A stretch of 64,000 nucleotides of DNA from Halomonas sp. CUBES01 (GTDB lineage: Bacteria > Pseudomonadota > Gammaproteobacteria > Pseudomonadales > Halomonadaceae): assembly GCF_020991005.1 (NCBI RefSeq), contig NZ_JAJLLW010000002.1, positions 248,001 through 312,000 on the forward strand, given 5' to 3'. Each line of letters starts with the position of its first letter. Position 1 is the stretch's first letter. Positions 34,374-42,926 of this stretch are shown here, in pieces. The position numbers were made by a program, and so were the translations under genes. The notes under the pieces were generated by a model, which was not told the origin of the DNA, did not search any database, and saw only the letters and a list, made by a program, of their open reading frames with translations.

Positions 34374-36091
34374 GCATTTCCCTCGGCCAGTGGTCCGATA
34401 AAGGGCAAAAGCCCAGCAATCAGGATTTCTACGGCGCCTGTTTGCCCGACGACACCCAGCGCCAACAAAAAGGCATTGCCGTTGCCCTGGCGGATGGCAT
34501 CAGCAGCAGCGCCGTGAGCCGCGACGCCGCCGAAGCCGCGGTGGGCGGCTTCCTGACCGATTACTACGCCACCCCCGCCCCGTGGAGCGTCAAAAGCTCG
34601 GCGCAGCGGGTGCTTCAGGCCACCAATGCGTGGCTGTATGCCCAAACGCGGCAAAGCCAGTATCGCTACGACATGGATCGGGGGTACGTCTGCACGCTGA
34701 GCGCGATGGTGATCAAGTCGGCCACGGCGCACCTGTTCCACGTCGGCGACTGCCGAATTTATCAGTTAGCAGGCAAGACGCTTGAGCCCTTGACCGAAGA
34801 TCACCGTTTCTGGGCCTCGCGTGAGGTCAGCCACCTGAGCCGCGCGATGGGGGCAAGCCAGCATCTCGAGCTTGATTACCGTGCCGTCTCGCTCAGTGAG
34901 GGCGATGTGTTTTTACTGGCCAGCGACGGCGTTTACGAATGGCTGTCCCCTCAGGTGATGGTCACGCTGATCCAGGACCACGCGGCCGACCTCGAGGCCG
35001 GCGCAAAAGCCCTGGTAGACGCTGCGCTGGCCAACGGCAGCGACGATAACCTGACCGCACAGCTGGTGCGTATCGAGACGTTACCCGACCGCGAGGCCGA
35101 CGAGCTTTTCGAGTCCTTGGGCCGCCTGCCGTCACCCGCCGAGCTGCGTGCGAATAGCGAGCTGGATGGCCTGCAGATCATCCGCCCGCTGCATGCCAGC
35201 GCCCGCAGTCACGTCTACCTGGCGCACGACCCTCAGGCCGACCAGCATGTGGTCGTCAAGACCCTGGCCACCGAGCTTGCCGAGGACTCCGTCAGCGTCG
35301 AGCGCTTTGTGCGGGAGGAGTGGATCGCCCGCCGCTTGCATAATCCCCATGTACTATCCGCGCCCGCGCAGCGCGGCCCAAGGCGCTACCTGTATACCGT
35401 CTGGGAATACATTGAAGGCCAGACGTTGACCCAGTGGATGCGCGACCATCCCGATCCGGACCTGGCCGACGTACGCGATATTATCGAGCAGGTGGCCAAG
35501 GGGCTGCGTGCCTTTCACCGGCTGGAAATGCTCCATCAGGACGTGCGTCCGGACAACATCATGATCGACCGCCACGGTATGGTCCGGCTGATTGATTTTG
35601 GCGCCACGCGAATCGCGGGAATTGCAGAAGCAACGGATTCCGCCGGCGAGGTTGACCCGATACTCGGAACCGCCCAGTACACGGCGCCGGAATATTTTCT
35701 GGGCGAGGGCGGCACTGAGCAGTCCGACCTTTATTCACTAGCAGTGATTGCCTATCAAATGCTAACCGGCACGCTGCCCTACGGCACCGAGGTGGCCAAA
35801 ACCCGTACCCGGGCTGCTCAGCGCAAGCTCGCTTATCAGTCAGCGGTCAGCGAAAACCGCGCGCTGCCCGCCTGGGTGGACGCGGTGCTGAAAAAAGCCC
35901 TGCATCCCAATCCGGATCAGCGCTATCCAGCACTCTCGGAATTCATCTTCGAGTTGCGCACGCCAAGCCCGGGAACCCTGAAACAGTCGCGGCCGCCGCT
36001 TCTCGAGCGTGACCCCGCGCGTTTCTGGCAGTGGCTATGTGCCTTGCTCGGCGTCGTTATCGTGGCGCTTTTGGCCAACATGCCTCAATAG
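34361..36091 (+). CDS. PP2C phosphatase and Ser/Thr kinase fusion protein
   Basis: A 576-residue protein joining two opposed activities. The PP2C phosphatase (about residues 5-245) keeps VALADGISSSA, LFHVGDCRIY, LLASDGVYEWL and GSDDNLTAQ. The Hanks-type kinase (about 269-530) has VVVK (Lys near 300), the catalytic loop HQDVRPDN near 391 in place of HRDLKPEN, and DFGA near 412. A membrane anchor ends the protein (LLGVVIVALLANM). A similar kinase gene sits in nitrate assimilation clusters of Pseudomonas (from memory). Its role and substrate are unknown. Confidence 0.9.
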   Translation: MSTLSISLGQWSDKGQKPSNQDFYGACLPDDTQRQQKGIAVALADGISSSAVSRDAAEAAVGGFLTDYYATPAPWSVKSSAQRVLQATNAWLYAQTRQSQYRYDMDRGYVCTLSAMVIKSATAHLFHVGDCRIYQLAGKTLEPLTEDHRFWASREVSHLSRAMGASQHLELDYRAVSLSEGDVFLLASDGVYEWLSPQVMVTLIQDHAADLEAGAKALVDAALANGSDDNLTAQLVRIETLPDREADELFESLGRLPSPAELRANSELDGLQIIRPLHASARSHVYLAHDPQADQHVVVKTLATELAEDSVSVERFVREEWIARRLHNPHVLSAPAQRGPRRYLYTVWEYIEGQTLTQWMRDHPDPDLADVRDIIEQVAKGLRAFHRLEMLHQDVRPDNIMIDRHGMVRLIDFGATRIAGIAEATDSAGEVDPILGTAQYTAPEYFLGEGGTEQSDLYSLAVIAYQMLTGTLPYGTEVAKTRTRAAQRKLAYQSAVSENRALPAWVDAVLKKALHPNPDQRYPALSEFIFELRTPSPGTLKQSRPPLLERDPARFWQWLCALLGVVIVALLANMPQ

Positions 36092-36158
36092 ATGTAAAAC
36101 GCCGTGATTCTTCTCGTTTTTCATGACGCTCAGCATGCTGATGCCACCCGGCGCCATC

Positions 36159-36872
36159 CTACTCAGCTTCTCGTTCCGTGTTGACGGCTTGGCAGGTTTC
36201 CATTCGATACCCGGATTGGTAAACGCTGCGCAGGCGCAGACCATGACGACCATCCAGTTCCAATTTTCGGCGCAGGCGGCTTACGTGCGTATCGACAGTG
36301 CGCGTTGAAACGTCTCCCTTGATGCCCCAGACAAGCTCGAGCAAATGGGGGCGGGTGATCAATTCACCGATCTTGGAAAAAAAGAGGGCAGCCAACCGAT
36401 ACTCACGTTCGGTCAAATTAACGGGCTGGCCTGCCACGCTGATGTAATGCTCGTCGGTGTGCAGAGTGAAGGCCTCCGGGCACGCAGCCGCCGGACGTGG
36501 GGGCGTATAGCCTGCACGTCGACCCAGCGCGCTGACCCTGGCAATAAGCTCTTTAGGGCGAAGCGGCTTGGCAAGAAAATCGTCCGCGCCCTGCTCCAGA
36601 GCGCGGACGACGTTATCCTCCCCCTGACTGGCGGTGATAAACAGGATGGGGCCTTTCCAGCTCTCGTGCTGCCGCAAGTGGCCGACAACGTCCATGCCGC
36701 AGCTGTCGGGGAGGCGCCAATCGATAATCAGCAAATCAAACGTTTGCTGGCGGATGGCGCGAGTCAGCTCGCTGGCGCGAGCAAAAAGCGCTACGCAATG
36801 ACCTGCGGCAATCAGGCAATGTTCGATGAAGGCCTGCTGGTCAAGGTCGTCTTCAAGTACGCCAATATGCAT
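36159..36872 (-). CDS. OmpR-type response regulator
   Basis: A 237-residue DNA-binding response regulator. The receiver has acidic residues EDD (7-9), phosphoacceptor Asp51 (LLIIDWRLPD), ITASQ and Lys102 (FLAKPL). The C-terminal winged helix is of the OmpR/PhoB type (LTEREYRLAALFFSKIGELITRPHLLELVWG ... TRTVDTHVSRLRRKL). It is divergent from the sensor pair at 37.0-39.8 kb and is a plausible output of that relay. The target genes are unknown. Confidence 0.92.
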   Translation of the reverse strand: MHIGVLEDDLDQQAFIEHCLIAAGHCVALFARASELTRAIRQQTFDLLIIDWRLPDSCGMDVVGHLRQHESWKGPILFITASQGEDNVVRALEQGADDFLAKPLRPKELIARVSALGRRAGYTPPRPAAACPEAFTLHTDEHYISVAGQPVNLTEREYRLAALFFSKIGELITRPHLLELVWGIKGDVSTRTVDTHVSRLRRKLELDGRHGLRLRSVYQSGYRMETCQAVNTEREAE

Positions 36873-37038
36873 GGTGTTTTACCTTAGTTATCAACTTATA
36901 AATGTCATCCACGAAGATGCAAAAAAACCATATCTTAAGTTTAGTGGATAGTGATGCGTTGACACAAAGGTTCACAGTTTGTCATCGAACGGTCGTTATA
37001 TACTCGCTTTAAATTGAACAACTACACTGGGGTTCCCC

Positions 37039-37539
37039 ATGAGCCGATATCTGGGTTTTATCGTTGTTGCAATGGCCGTCATGTTGCCTGTCCAGGCCCT
37101 TGCGCTGAATGCACCTGAGGGGCGTGTCTTGCTGGTAGTGAGCGGCAAGGTGGAACACACCAATGTCGGCGATGAAGCCCATTTTGACAAAGCCATGCTG
37201 GAAGCGCTGGCCCAGCATGAAACCGCTTCACGCACGCCGTGGTATGATGGTGTCGTGCGTTTTTCGGGTCCTCTCGGTCGGGCGGTACTCGATGCCGCTG
37301 GCGCCAATGGAGAGCATGTGCGTGTCTCGGCACTGAATGATTACGCGGCGACGATACCGGTCAGCGACTTTGAAGCGTACGACGTGATCCTGGCTATGCA
37401 GGCCGACGGTAAAACACTGCGTATACGCGATCATGGCCCGTTATTTGTCATTTACCCTTTTGATACCCATCCAGAGCTTCTTAACGAAGAGATCCTGGTG
37501 CGTTCCGTATGGCAGGTGAACCGCATCAATGTTGAATGA
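37039..37539 (+). CDS. Secreted molybdopterin-domain-like protein lacking cysteine
   Basis: A 166-residue protein with a signal peptide (LGFIVVAMAVMLPVQALA). The body resembles the SUOX/YuiH oxidoreductase molybdopterin-binding fold: VRFSGPLGRAVLDAAGANGEHVRVSALNDYAATIPVSDFEAYDVILA, then IRDHGPLFVIYP and VWQVNRI. It contains no cysteine at all, so the usual Mo ligand is absent and catalysis is unlikely. It precedes a hybrid kinase gene by 18 bases, which suggests a periplasmic sensing partner. The family call is from memory of such pairs. Confidence 0.7.
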   Translation: MSRYLGFIVVAMAVMLPVQALALNAPEGRVLLVVSGKVEHTNVGDEAHFDKAMLEALAQHETASRTPWYDGVVRFSGPLGRAVLDAAGANGEHVRVSALNDYAATIPVSDFEAYDVILAMQADGKTLRIRDHGPLFVIYPFDTHPELLNEEILVRSVWQVNRINVE

Positions 37540-37557
37540 CATTACTGAGCAGTTATC

Positions 37558-39807
37558 ATGCTGGCCTTGTTGAAATTTTATTTCTCCCGCCGCACCAGGA
37601 TCGCGACATTCTCAGCGATCCTTTTTTTTCTTTCGGCCCTCACGGTAGGGGGGGTGATTTATAGTCGGCAAAATGCCCTGGAAAACCGGCTGCTTGAAAA
37701 CCTGCTATGGGCGGCGTACCAGTTTGATCGAGAAGTGCGCGAATTTCGGCTGTCATTGCATGAATCACAAGCAGGCGACTCCGCCATTGATGACCTGCTG
37801 GTACGTTATGAAATATTGTACAGCCGACAAACACTTTTTTTGCAGGGAGAAATAGGCGCCGCTGTTGAAGCGCTGGGAAATATTCAAGGCGATGTCCAAG
37901 CGTCCCAGGCAAATATTGCAAAGATGGAAACCCTGATTGCCCCTCTATGGGAAACGCCATCCGTACTCGGCAGTCAGTTGAGCTCGGTTCTTCATCAACA
38001 GGCGACTGCCCTGCAGCAGCTTACCAACAACATCTTGGTCGAGACCAACGCCCACGTGTCCAAGACACGCAGCGATGAGCGTCGGGTATTAACTCACCTA
38101 TACGGTTTAGTACTGTTACTTATCATTTTTCTGATGTTTTCCGGGGGTATGTTAGTGCGTGCCCTGATTCTGGAAGGCCGTTCCAGTATGCGCAAGGCCC
38201 AGGCGTTAGAAGTCAAAGGCCATGAATTGAACGAGGCGGCCAGCCGAGCAGAAAAAGCAAGCCTTGCGAAGTCAGAGTTTATGGCGGTGATGAGCCACGA
38301 AATTCGCACCCCGTTGAATGGGGTGGTGGGCATGGCGGATTTATTGAAAGACGAAGTAAAAACGCCGAAGGCTGTCACCTATCTGGCTGCTTTAAAGCGC
38401 AGTGCGGAAAGTTTGCGCGCCGTCATTAACGATATACTCGACTACACGAAAATCGAGTCGGGGCGTTTCGATCTTGATTATCAGACATTAAACCTTCACC
38501 AGTGCATCGATGAGCTTTGTGAAAGCTATGCACTGCAACAGCCAAGGTCGAACGTCATGTTTCATTACTGGGTCGACCCTGCATTGCCGCGCTATGTTAT
38601 CGGCGATGTTGCACGGCTGCGGCAGATCATAATGAACTTGATCAACAATGCGCTGAAGTTTACGGAAGAGGGTGTCGTTCGGTTTTACGTAAGGTCACTA
38701 ACAGGCAATAACATTCTATTTGAGGTGCTTGATACCGGCTGCGGTATTTCTGAGGAGCATCAAGCACAGCTCTTTACGGCCTTCTCACAAGTCGATGCGT
38801 CCATCGCGCGTCGCCATGAGGGTACCGGGCTTGGCCTTGCCATTTGCAAGCGGCTAGTGGAAGCCATGCAAGGAAATATCGGTGTCAGCAGTCAGCCAGG
38901 ATTAGGCAGCCGGTTCTGGTTCAAGGTCAACATGGATGTCGCTGAGCCGATGGTGGGCGACGACCCTGACGAACAACGCCGTGTGCTGACGTCCTATCAC
39001 CATATTCTGGTGGTGGAGGATAACCCATTGAATCAGACCGTTGCACAAGGAATGCTGGAGTACCTGGGGGCGAAGGTGACCATTTCTGAAAATGGCCAGG
39101 AGGCACTTGACGAACTTCAAGCGCACCACGGGCAGATCGATCTCGTCTTGATGGATATGCAAATGCCGATAATGGATGGGCCGGAAACCGTCCGTCGTTG
39201 GCGGGTGTTCGAGGCGCGCCATCAGCTACCTCGCATGCCTATTCTGGCGATGACCGCCAATGTAATGGCCGAGCATCGTGAACGCTGCATGCAAAGCGGC
39301 ATGGACGACATGATCCATAAGCCCTTTACCAGAGACGAGCTTTTCAGAGGGATACACCGCCACCTGGCCACACAACAGTTGCCAAGCCCCGCCACTGAAC
39401 GAGGCGTTTTGCCAACCTCATCAGCACCACCAGTAGACAAGCATGACGGTGAGCCACCATTGCTGGATGAGCATCTTTGCAATGAGTTGAGAGACACCTT
39501 TGACGCAGCATCTCTTGATGCATTGCTGAGCGCTTTTATAACCCGTTTTGATGAACGTTATGTGCGGCTTGAAGCGTTTAATGCATCAGAGGCGCGCGAG
39601 CATCTGTCCCAAGAAGCCCATTCACTAAAAGGCGCTGGTTTATCGTTAGGTTGCCTTGCGATTGCCGAGCAGGCTAGTCACATAGAACGTCGCGCGGACA
39701 CTGCAACACCCGACGAGTTGGCCATGTATCTGGAACGCTTGAAAAGCCTCAAGGCGTCTACCCAAAGGGCGTTGCAGGACGCGGGATTGATCTGTGGCCC
39801 GCTTTAG
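37558..39807 (+). CDS. Hybrid sensor histidine kinase with REC and HPt domains
   Basis: A 749-residue inner-membrane phosphorelay protein. A membrane helix near 16-32, a periplasmic helical region, and a second helix near 180-202 are followed by the dimerisation domain with His247 (MSHEIRTPLNG). The ATPase has DTGCGIS and GTGLGLAICKRL. The receiver carries Asp533 (LVLMDMQMPIMDG) and the HPt His688 (AHSLKGAGLSLG). The start is ATG 37558. The order His-Asp-His implies a final transfer to a separate regulator, possibly the OmpR-type protein at 36.2 kb. It overlaps the EAL gene tail to tail by four bases. Confidence 0.93.
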   Translation: MLALLKFYFSRRTRIATFSAILFFLSALTVGGVIYSRQNALENRLLENLLWAAYQFDREVREFRLSLHESQAGDSAIDDLLVRYEILYSRQTLFLQGEIGAAVEALGNIQGDVQASQANIAKMETLIAPLWETPSVLGSQLSSVLHQQATALQQLTNNILVETNAHVSKTRSDERRVLTHLYGLVLLLIIFLMFSGGMLVRALILEGRSSMRKAQALEVKGHELNEAASRAEKASLAKSEFMAVMSHEIRTPLNGVVGMADLLKDEVKTPKAVTYLAALKRSAESLRAVINDILDYTKIESGRFDLDYQTLNLHQCIDELCESYALQQPRSNVMFHYWVDPALPRYVIGDVARLRQIIMNLINNALKFTEEGVVRFYVRSLTGNNILFEVLDTGCGISEEHQAQLFTAFSQVDASIARRHEGTGLGLAICKRLVEAMQGNIGVSSQPGLGSRFWFKVNMDVAEPMVGDDPDEQRRVLTSYHHILVVEDNPLNQTVAQGMLEYLGAKVTISENGQEALDELQAHHGQIDLVLMDMQMPIMDGPETVRRWRVFEARHQLPRMPILAMTANVMAEHRERCMQSGMDDMIHKPFTRDELFRGIHRHLATQQLPSPATERGVLPTSSAPPVDKHDGEPPLLDEHLCNELRDTFDAASLDALLSAFITRFDERYVRLEAFNASEAREHLSQEAHSLKGAGLSLGCLAIAEQASHIERRADTATPDELAMYLERLKSLKASTQRALQDAGLICGPL

Positions 39808-40973
39808 GGCAAGGCGCATGTCTCGTCTAATGGGCCATCGCTCGTTAACCAGGTATCAAGTGCATGGCGCGCTAACGGACGGGCAATGAAGTAGCCCTGG
39901 CCAAGTGTACAGCCGTACTGCGCCAGAAGGGTGTGCTGGCAGGACGTCTCGATGCCTTCAGCCACGACCTTGAGCCCCAGCCGCTTACCCAGGTCGATAA
40001 TGGAAAGAGTAATGGCCCGGGCATCGTCATCATGGTCAATCCGTGACACAAAGCTTTTGTCAATCTTGAGCTCGGTAAATGGCAGCCGGTAGAGCTGAAC
40101 CATGGACGAGTAACCGGTTCCAAAATCGTCCAGGGCGAGCTGGCATCCCTTCCGCCTCAGCGTTTCAAGCACGTGTCGGGCGTAACCCAAGCATTCAATG
40201 CCGGCTGACTCGGTAAGCTCCAGGGTAATCTTGTCCAGGGAAATATGATGCCGTTGCGTCAGGCGATCGAACGTCGCCAGCATCCCTTCTGCCTGGATAA
40301 ACGCAGCGGGGACATTGATCGCAACATTCAAGTCGATCCCTTCGGATTGCCAGCGGGCCTGTTGCGCCAGCGCAAGTTCGATAACATGCCAGGTGAGGGG
40401 CAGTATCAGGTCTTGTTTTTCGGCCAGTGGAATAAAGCTGTCCGGATAAAGAACCCCGCGTTGTGGGTCCTGCCAGCGCACCAATGCCTCAACGCCCGTT
40501 ATGTTGCCCGTGTGAAGGTCCTGCTTGGGCTGAAACGCCAGAAAGAGCTCACGGTCACGAAGGGCCTTTTCCAGCTCTGCTTTGACGGGCGGTTTGGACG
40601 ACTGCTTGAGTGAATCAATAAATGGCGCCAAGCCTGTCATCAGTTTGGTTTTAGGCAGGAAGCCCAGCATGCACAGGCCTTTTTGATTGCCACTCTCGAT
40701 CGTATGTGCCGCCGCCTCTTCAGAGCAACCGCTGGTCACTATGATGGCGGCATTCAGACGTAAATCATGCAGATAATCGATAATGTCCAGACCGGTAAAT
40801 TCGCCAAGTCCCAGATCCAGCAAGATCAGTTCCGTATTGAGTAAAGATGGCTGACGGGCCAGCTCGCCAAGACATCCCGCCGTTGCGACATTGTACCCGA
40901 GCTTCTGAAGCAGCATGGTGCCCAATAGCTGTATATCGGCATCATCGTCGATGACTAATGCGTTGCGAATCAT
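39804..40973 (-). CDS. Receiver-EAL cyclic-di-GMP phosphodiesterase
   Basis: A 389-residue protein with an N-terminal receiver (ALVIDDDADIQLLG ... LILLDLGLGEFTG) and a C-terminal EAL domain (about 150-385). Catalytic residues are in place: EALVRW, NVPAAF, LELTES, LDDFGTGYSSM, KIDKSFV and VAEGIET, so c-di-GMP hydrolysis is expected. I chose ATG 40973, which has AGGA seven bases upstream; a frame from 41018 adds residues without a ribosome site. The receiver could be phosphorylated by the neighbouring hybrid kinase. Confidence 0.92.
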   Translation of the reverse strand: MIRNALVIDDDADIQLLGTMLLQKLGYNVATAGCLGELARQPSLLNTELILLDLGLGEFTGLDIIDYLHDLRLNAAIIVTSGCSEEAAAHTIESGNQKGLCMLGFLPKTKLMTGLAPFIDSLKQSSKPPVKAELEKALRDRELFLAFQPKQDLHTGNITGVEALVRWQDPQRGVLYPDSFIPLAEKQDLILPLTWHVIELALAQQARWQSEGIDLNVAINVPAAFIQAEGMLATFDRLTQRHHISLDKITLELTESAGIECLGYARHVLETLRRKGCQLALDDFGTGYSSMVQLYRLPFTELKIDKSFVSRIDHDDDARAITLSIIDLGKRLGLKVVAEGIETSCQHTLLAQYGCTLGQGYFIARPLARHALDTWLTSDGPLDETCALP

Positions 40974-41040
40974 ATAGGATCCTGTGGCGGCGATGCATGG
41001 CATTGTTGTGCACATCAAGGCGCAGATAGCATTAAGTGAC

Positions 41041-41088
41041 GCTGCCGTCAGGCAGCCTTCCTTGGGTTCAACGAGAAACCCAAGGAAG
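41041..41088. terminator. Two adjacent perfect hairpins after the chemoreceptor gene
   Basis: GCTGCC/GGCAGC (41041-41056, GTCA loop) touches CTTCCTTGGGTT/AACCCAAGGAAG (41057-41088, 8-base loop). Both stems are perfect. They lie just downstream of the chemoreceptor on its strand, without a clear T-run. Confidence 0.6.
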
Positions 41089-41097
41089 TTTGTGGTA

Positions 41098-42774
41098 CTA
41101 GAAAGACTCCCATTCGTAGGGCTGGGATTTGGTCAGCAGAGGCGACGTGGTCGTTCTGGAGGGTGAGGGTTGATCGTTGGTGACCTTCACCGCCTGGTTT
41201 GCCTGGGAATCGCTTTGCGTATTGCTGAGCTTGAAGGCACCGACCAGTGCGCCCAGACGTTCGGCTTGTGCGCGTAACTCGGCGGCGGCGGCGCTGGACT
41301 CTTCCACCATTGAAGCATTGTGTTGGGTCATGCTATCCAGCTCGCTGACGGCGTCATTGACCTGACCGATGCCTACGCTCTGTTCTTTCGCCCCTGAACT
41401 GATTTCGGCAATGACGTCAGCAACGCGCTCGATGCTTTTGACCATTTCCTGCATGGTGGCACCGGTTTTCTTGACCTGATCGACGCCCGACTGGGTTCTC
41501 GTCATAGAGGTGTTGATCAGCTCGTTGATATTTTTTGATGCATCGCTGGATCGGCTCGCCAGCGTGCGGACTTCCTGGGCCACCACGGCGAAGCCGCGAC
41601 CGTGTTCACCCGCCCGAGCGGCCTCAACGGAGGCGTTCAACGCCAGTATATTGGTCTGGAATGCGATACTCTCGATGAGGCTGACGATGTTGCTTATCTC
41701 GGAGGATGACTCACTGATACTATCCATCGTCTGTTCGACGCTGTGCATGGCCTGCAGGCCTTGCTGGGCAAACTTGCGCGTCGACGTCGCGAGTTGGTCG
41801 GCCTGTTCCGCTGAGTCTGAGGCGTTATTGACCACTGCCGCGATTTCCTCCATGGAGGCCGAGGTCTGCTGCAAATTGGACGCCGCCTGTTCCGTCCGTG
41901 CCGCCAGTTCCTGGCTGCCTTTGGCAATTTCCCCCGAGGCGTGCTGAAGACTGACGGTGCTGCTGCTCACCGACTGAAGCGTGTCGTCGATCCGTTTGAT
42001 GAAAGCATCGAATTGCTGCGCGAGTTCGCCGATTTCATCACGGCGGCTGCTTTCGATACGGGCGGTCAAGTCGCCATCCCCGTCGGTGATTTCCTTGATT
42101 CGCCCCGTGATGCGACGAATGGCGCGCGACATCATCAACGGGCCTAGCAAGGCAGTCGCGACGGCGGCTAAAAACGCGATAGCGGCAAAGACAATCGTTG
42201 AGGTTTGCTGAACCTGGATTCTATCAATAACGGCTTCTTCTGCCTGGTAGGCGGCCGTCTCGATATTGACCCCGGATACATCGTAGATATCACGCAATGC
42301 ATTGAAAGCCTCCAGTGACGAACCGGAAAGCATGGCGCGGGCGGCTGATGTGTCGCCATTCTGGTGCAGTTCGAAAACACGCGTGGCCTCTTGCTTCCAG
42401 TTGCGATATGAGGTGTCAAAAGTGGCTAACTGAGAGATGAGTTCCGGATAGTTTTTCATTAACCCGGCATAACGTTCCATGCGGTCGTACGCCTGCTGGG
42501 CATTTTCTTCAAACTCGGCAATGAGGGCGGATCCCCGCTCACCTGAAGGGTCTGACAACAGATACTCAATCTCGGCGGCACGCGCCTGGTAAAGGTCTCT
42601 ATCGCCGTTAAGTGTTGCGGTGGTGGCGGGTATATAGTTGGTGATAAAAGTATCCAATCGACTTTTCACCATGTTAACGAGTAAGGCGTCAGCGATGACA
42701 ATAAATAATAATGCTATCGCAACGCTGATAAAGGCTAAGGCGTATTTGACGCTGATTTTATGGAGGTGGCGCAT
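41098..42774 (-). CDS. Methyl-accepting chemotaxis protein
   Basis: A 558-residue Tsr/Tar-like chemoreceptor. Membrane helix 1 is near 12-34, a four-helix-type periplasmic domain (about 35-195) follows, then helix 2 (about 196-215), HAMP, and the long signalling coiled coil with the tip [19 protein letters not shown] that contacts CheA/CheW. The last residues, EWESF, match the CheR/CheB-tethering pentapeptide (NWETF type), which suggests a high-abundance, methylation-adapted receptor. The ligand is unknown. Confidence 0.93.
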   Translation of the reverse strand: MRHLHKISVKYALAFISVAIALLFIVIADALLVNMVKSRLDTFITNYIPATTATLNGDRDLYQARAAEIEYLLSDPSGERGSALIAEFEENAQQAYDRMERYAGLMKNYPELISQLATFDTSYRNWKQEATRVFELHQNGDTSAARAMLSGSSLEAFNALRDIYDVSGVNIETAAYQAEEAVIDRIQVQQTSTIVFAAIAFLAAVATALLGPLMMSRAIRRITGRIKEITDGDGDLTARIESSRRDEIGELAQQFDAFIKRIDDTLQSVSSSTVSLQHASGEIAKGSQELAARTEQAASNLQQTSASMEEIAAVVNNASDSAEQADQLATSTRKFAQQGLQAMHSVEQTMDSISESSSEISNIVSLIESIAFQTNILALNASVEAARAGEHGRGFAVVAQEVRTLASRSSDASKNINELINTSMTRTQSGVDQVKKTGATMQEMVKSIERVADVIAEISSGAKEQSVGIGQVNDAVSELDSMTQHNASMVEESSAAAAELRAQAERLGALVGAFKLSNTQSDSQANQAVKVTNDQPSPSRTTTSPLLTKSQPYEWESF

Positions 42775-42908
42775 TGAATAATCCTTTAATGGAATCTAAT
42801 GAGCGCACACTACCGCTAAAGTACTAAAAGCGTCGACGCCTTTATGAACTTCGTCACCTTTGTTCACGATTGTTTTATTAACTTGCTAATCAGTTAAGTA
42901 TGGGAATC

Positions 42909-42926
42909 ACCAGGCCAAGGCCTGGT
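42909..42926. repeat. Palindrome overlapping the ABC gene end
   Basis: ACCAGGCC and GGCCTGGT form a perfect inverted repeat separated by two bases, directly after the exporter stop codon. It may act as a terminator, but no T-run follows on the exporter strand. Confidence 0.5.
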
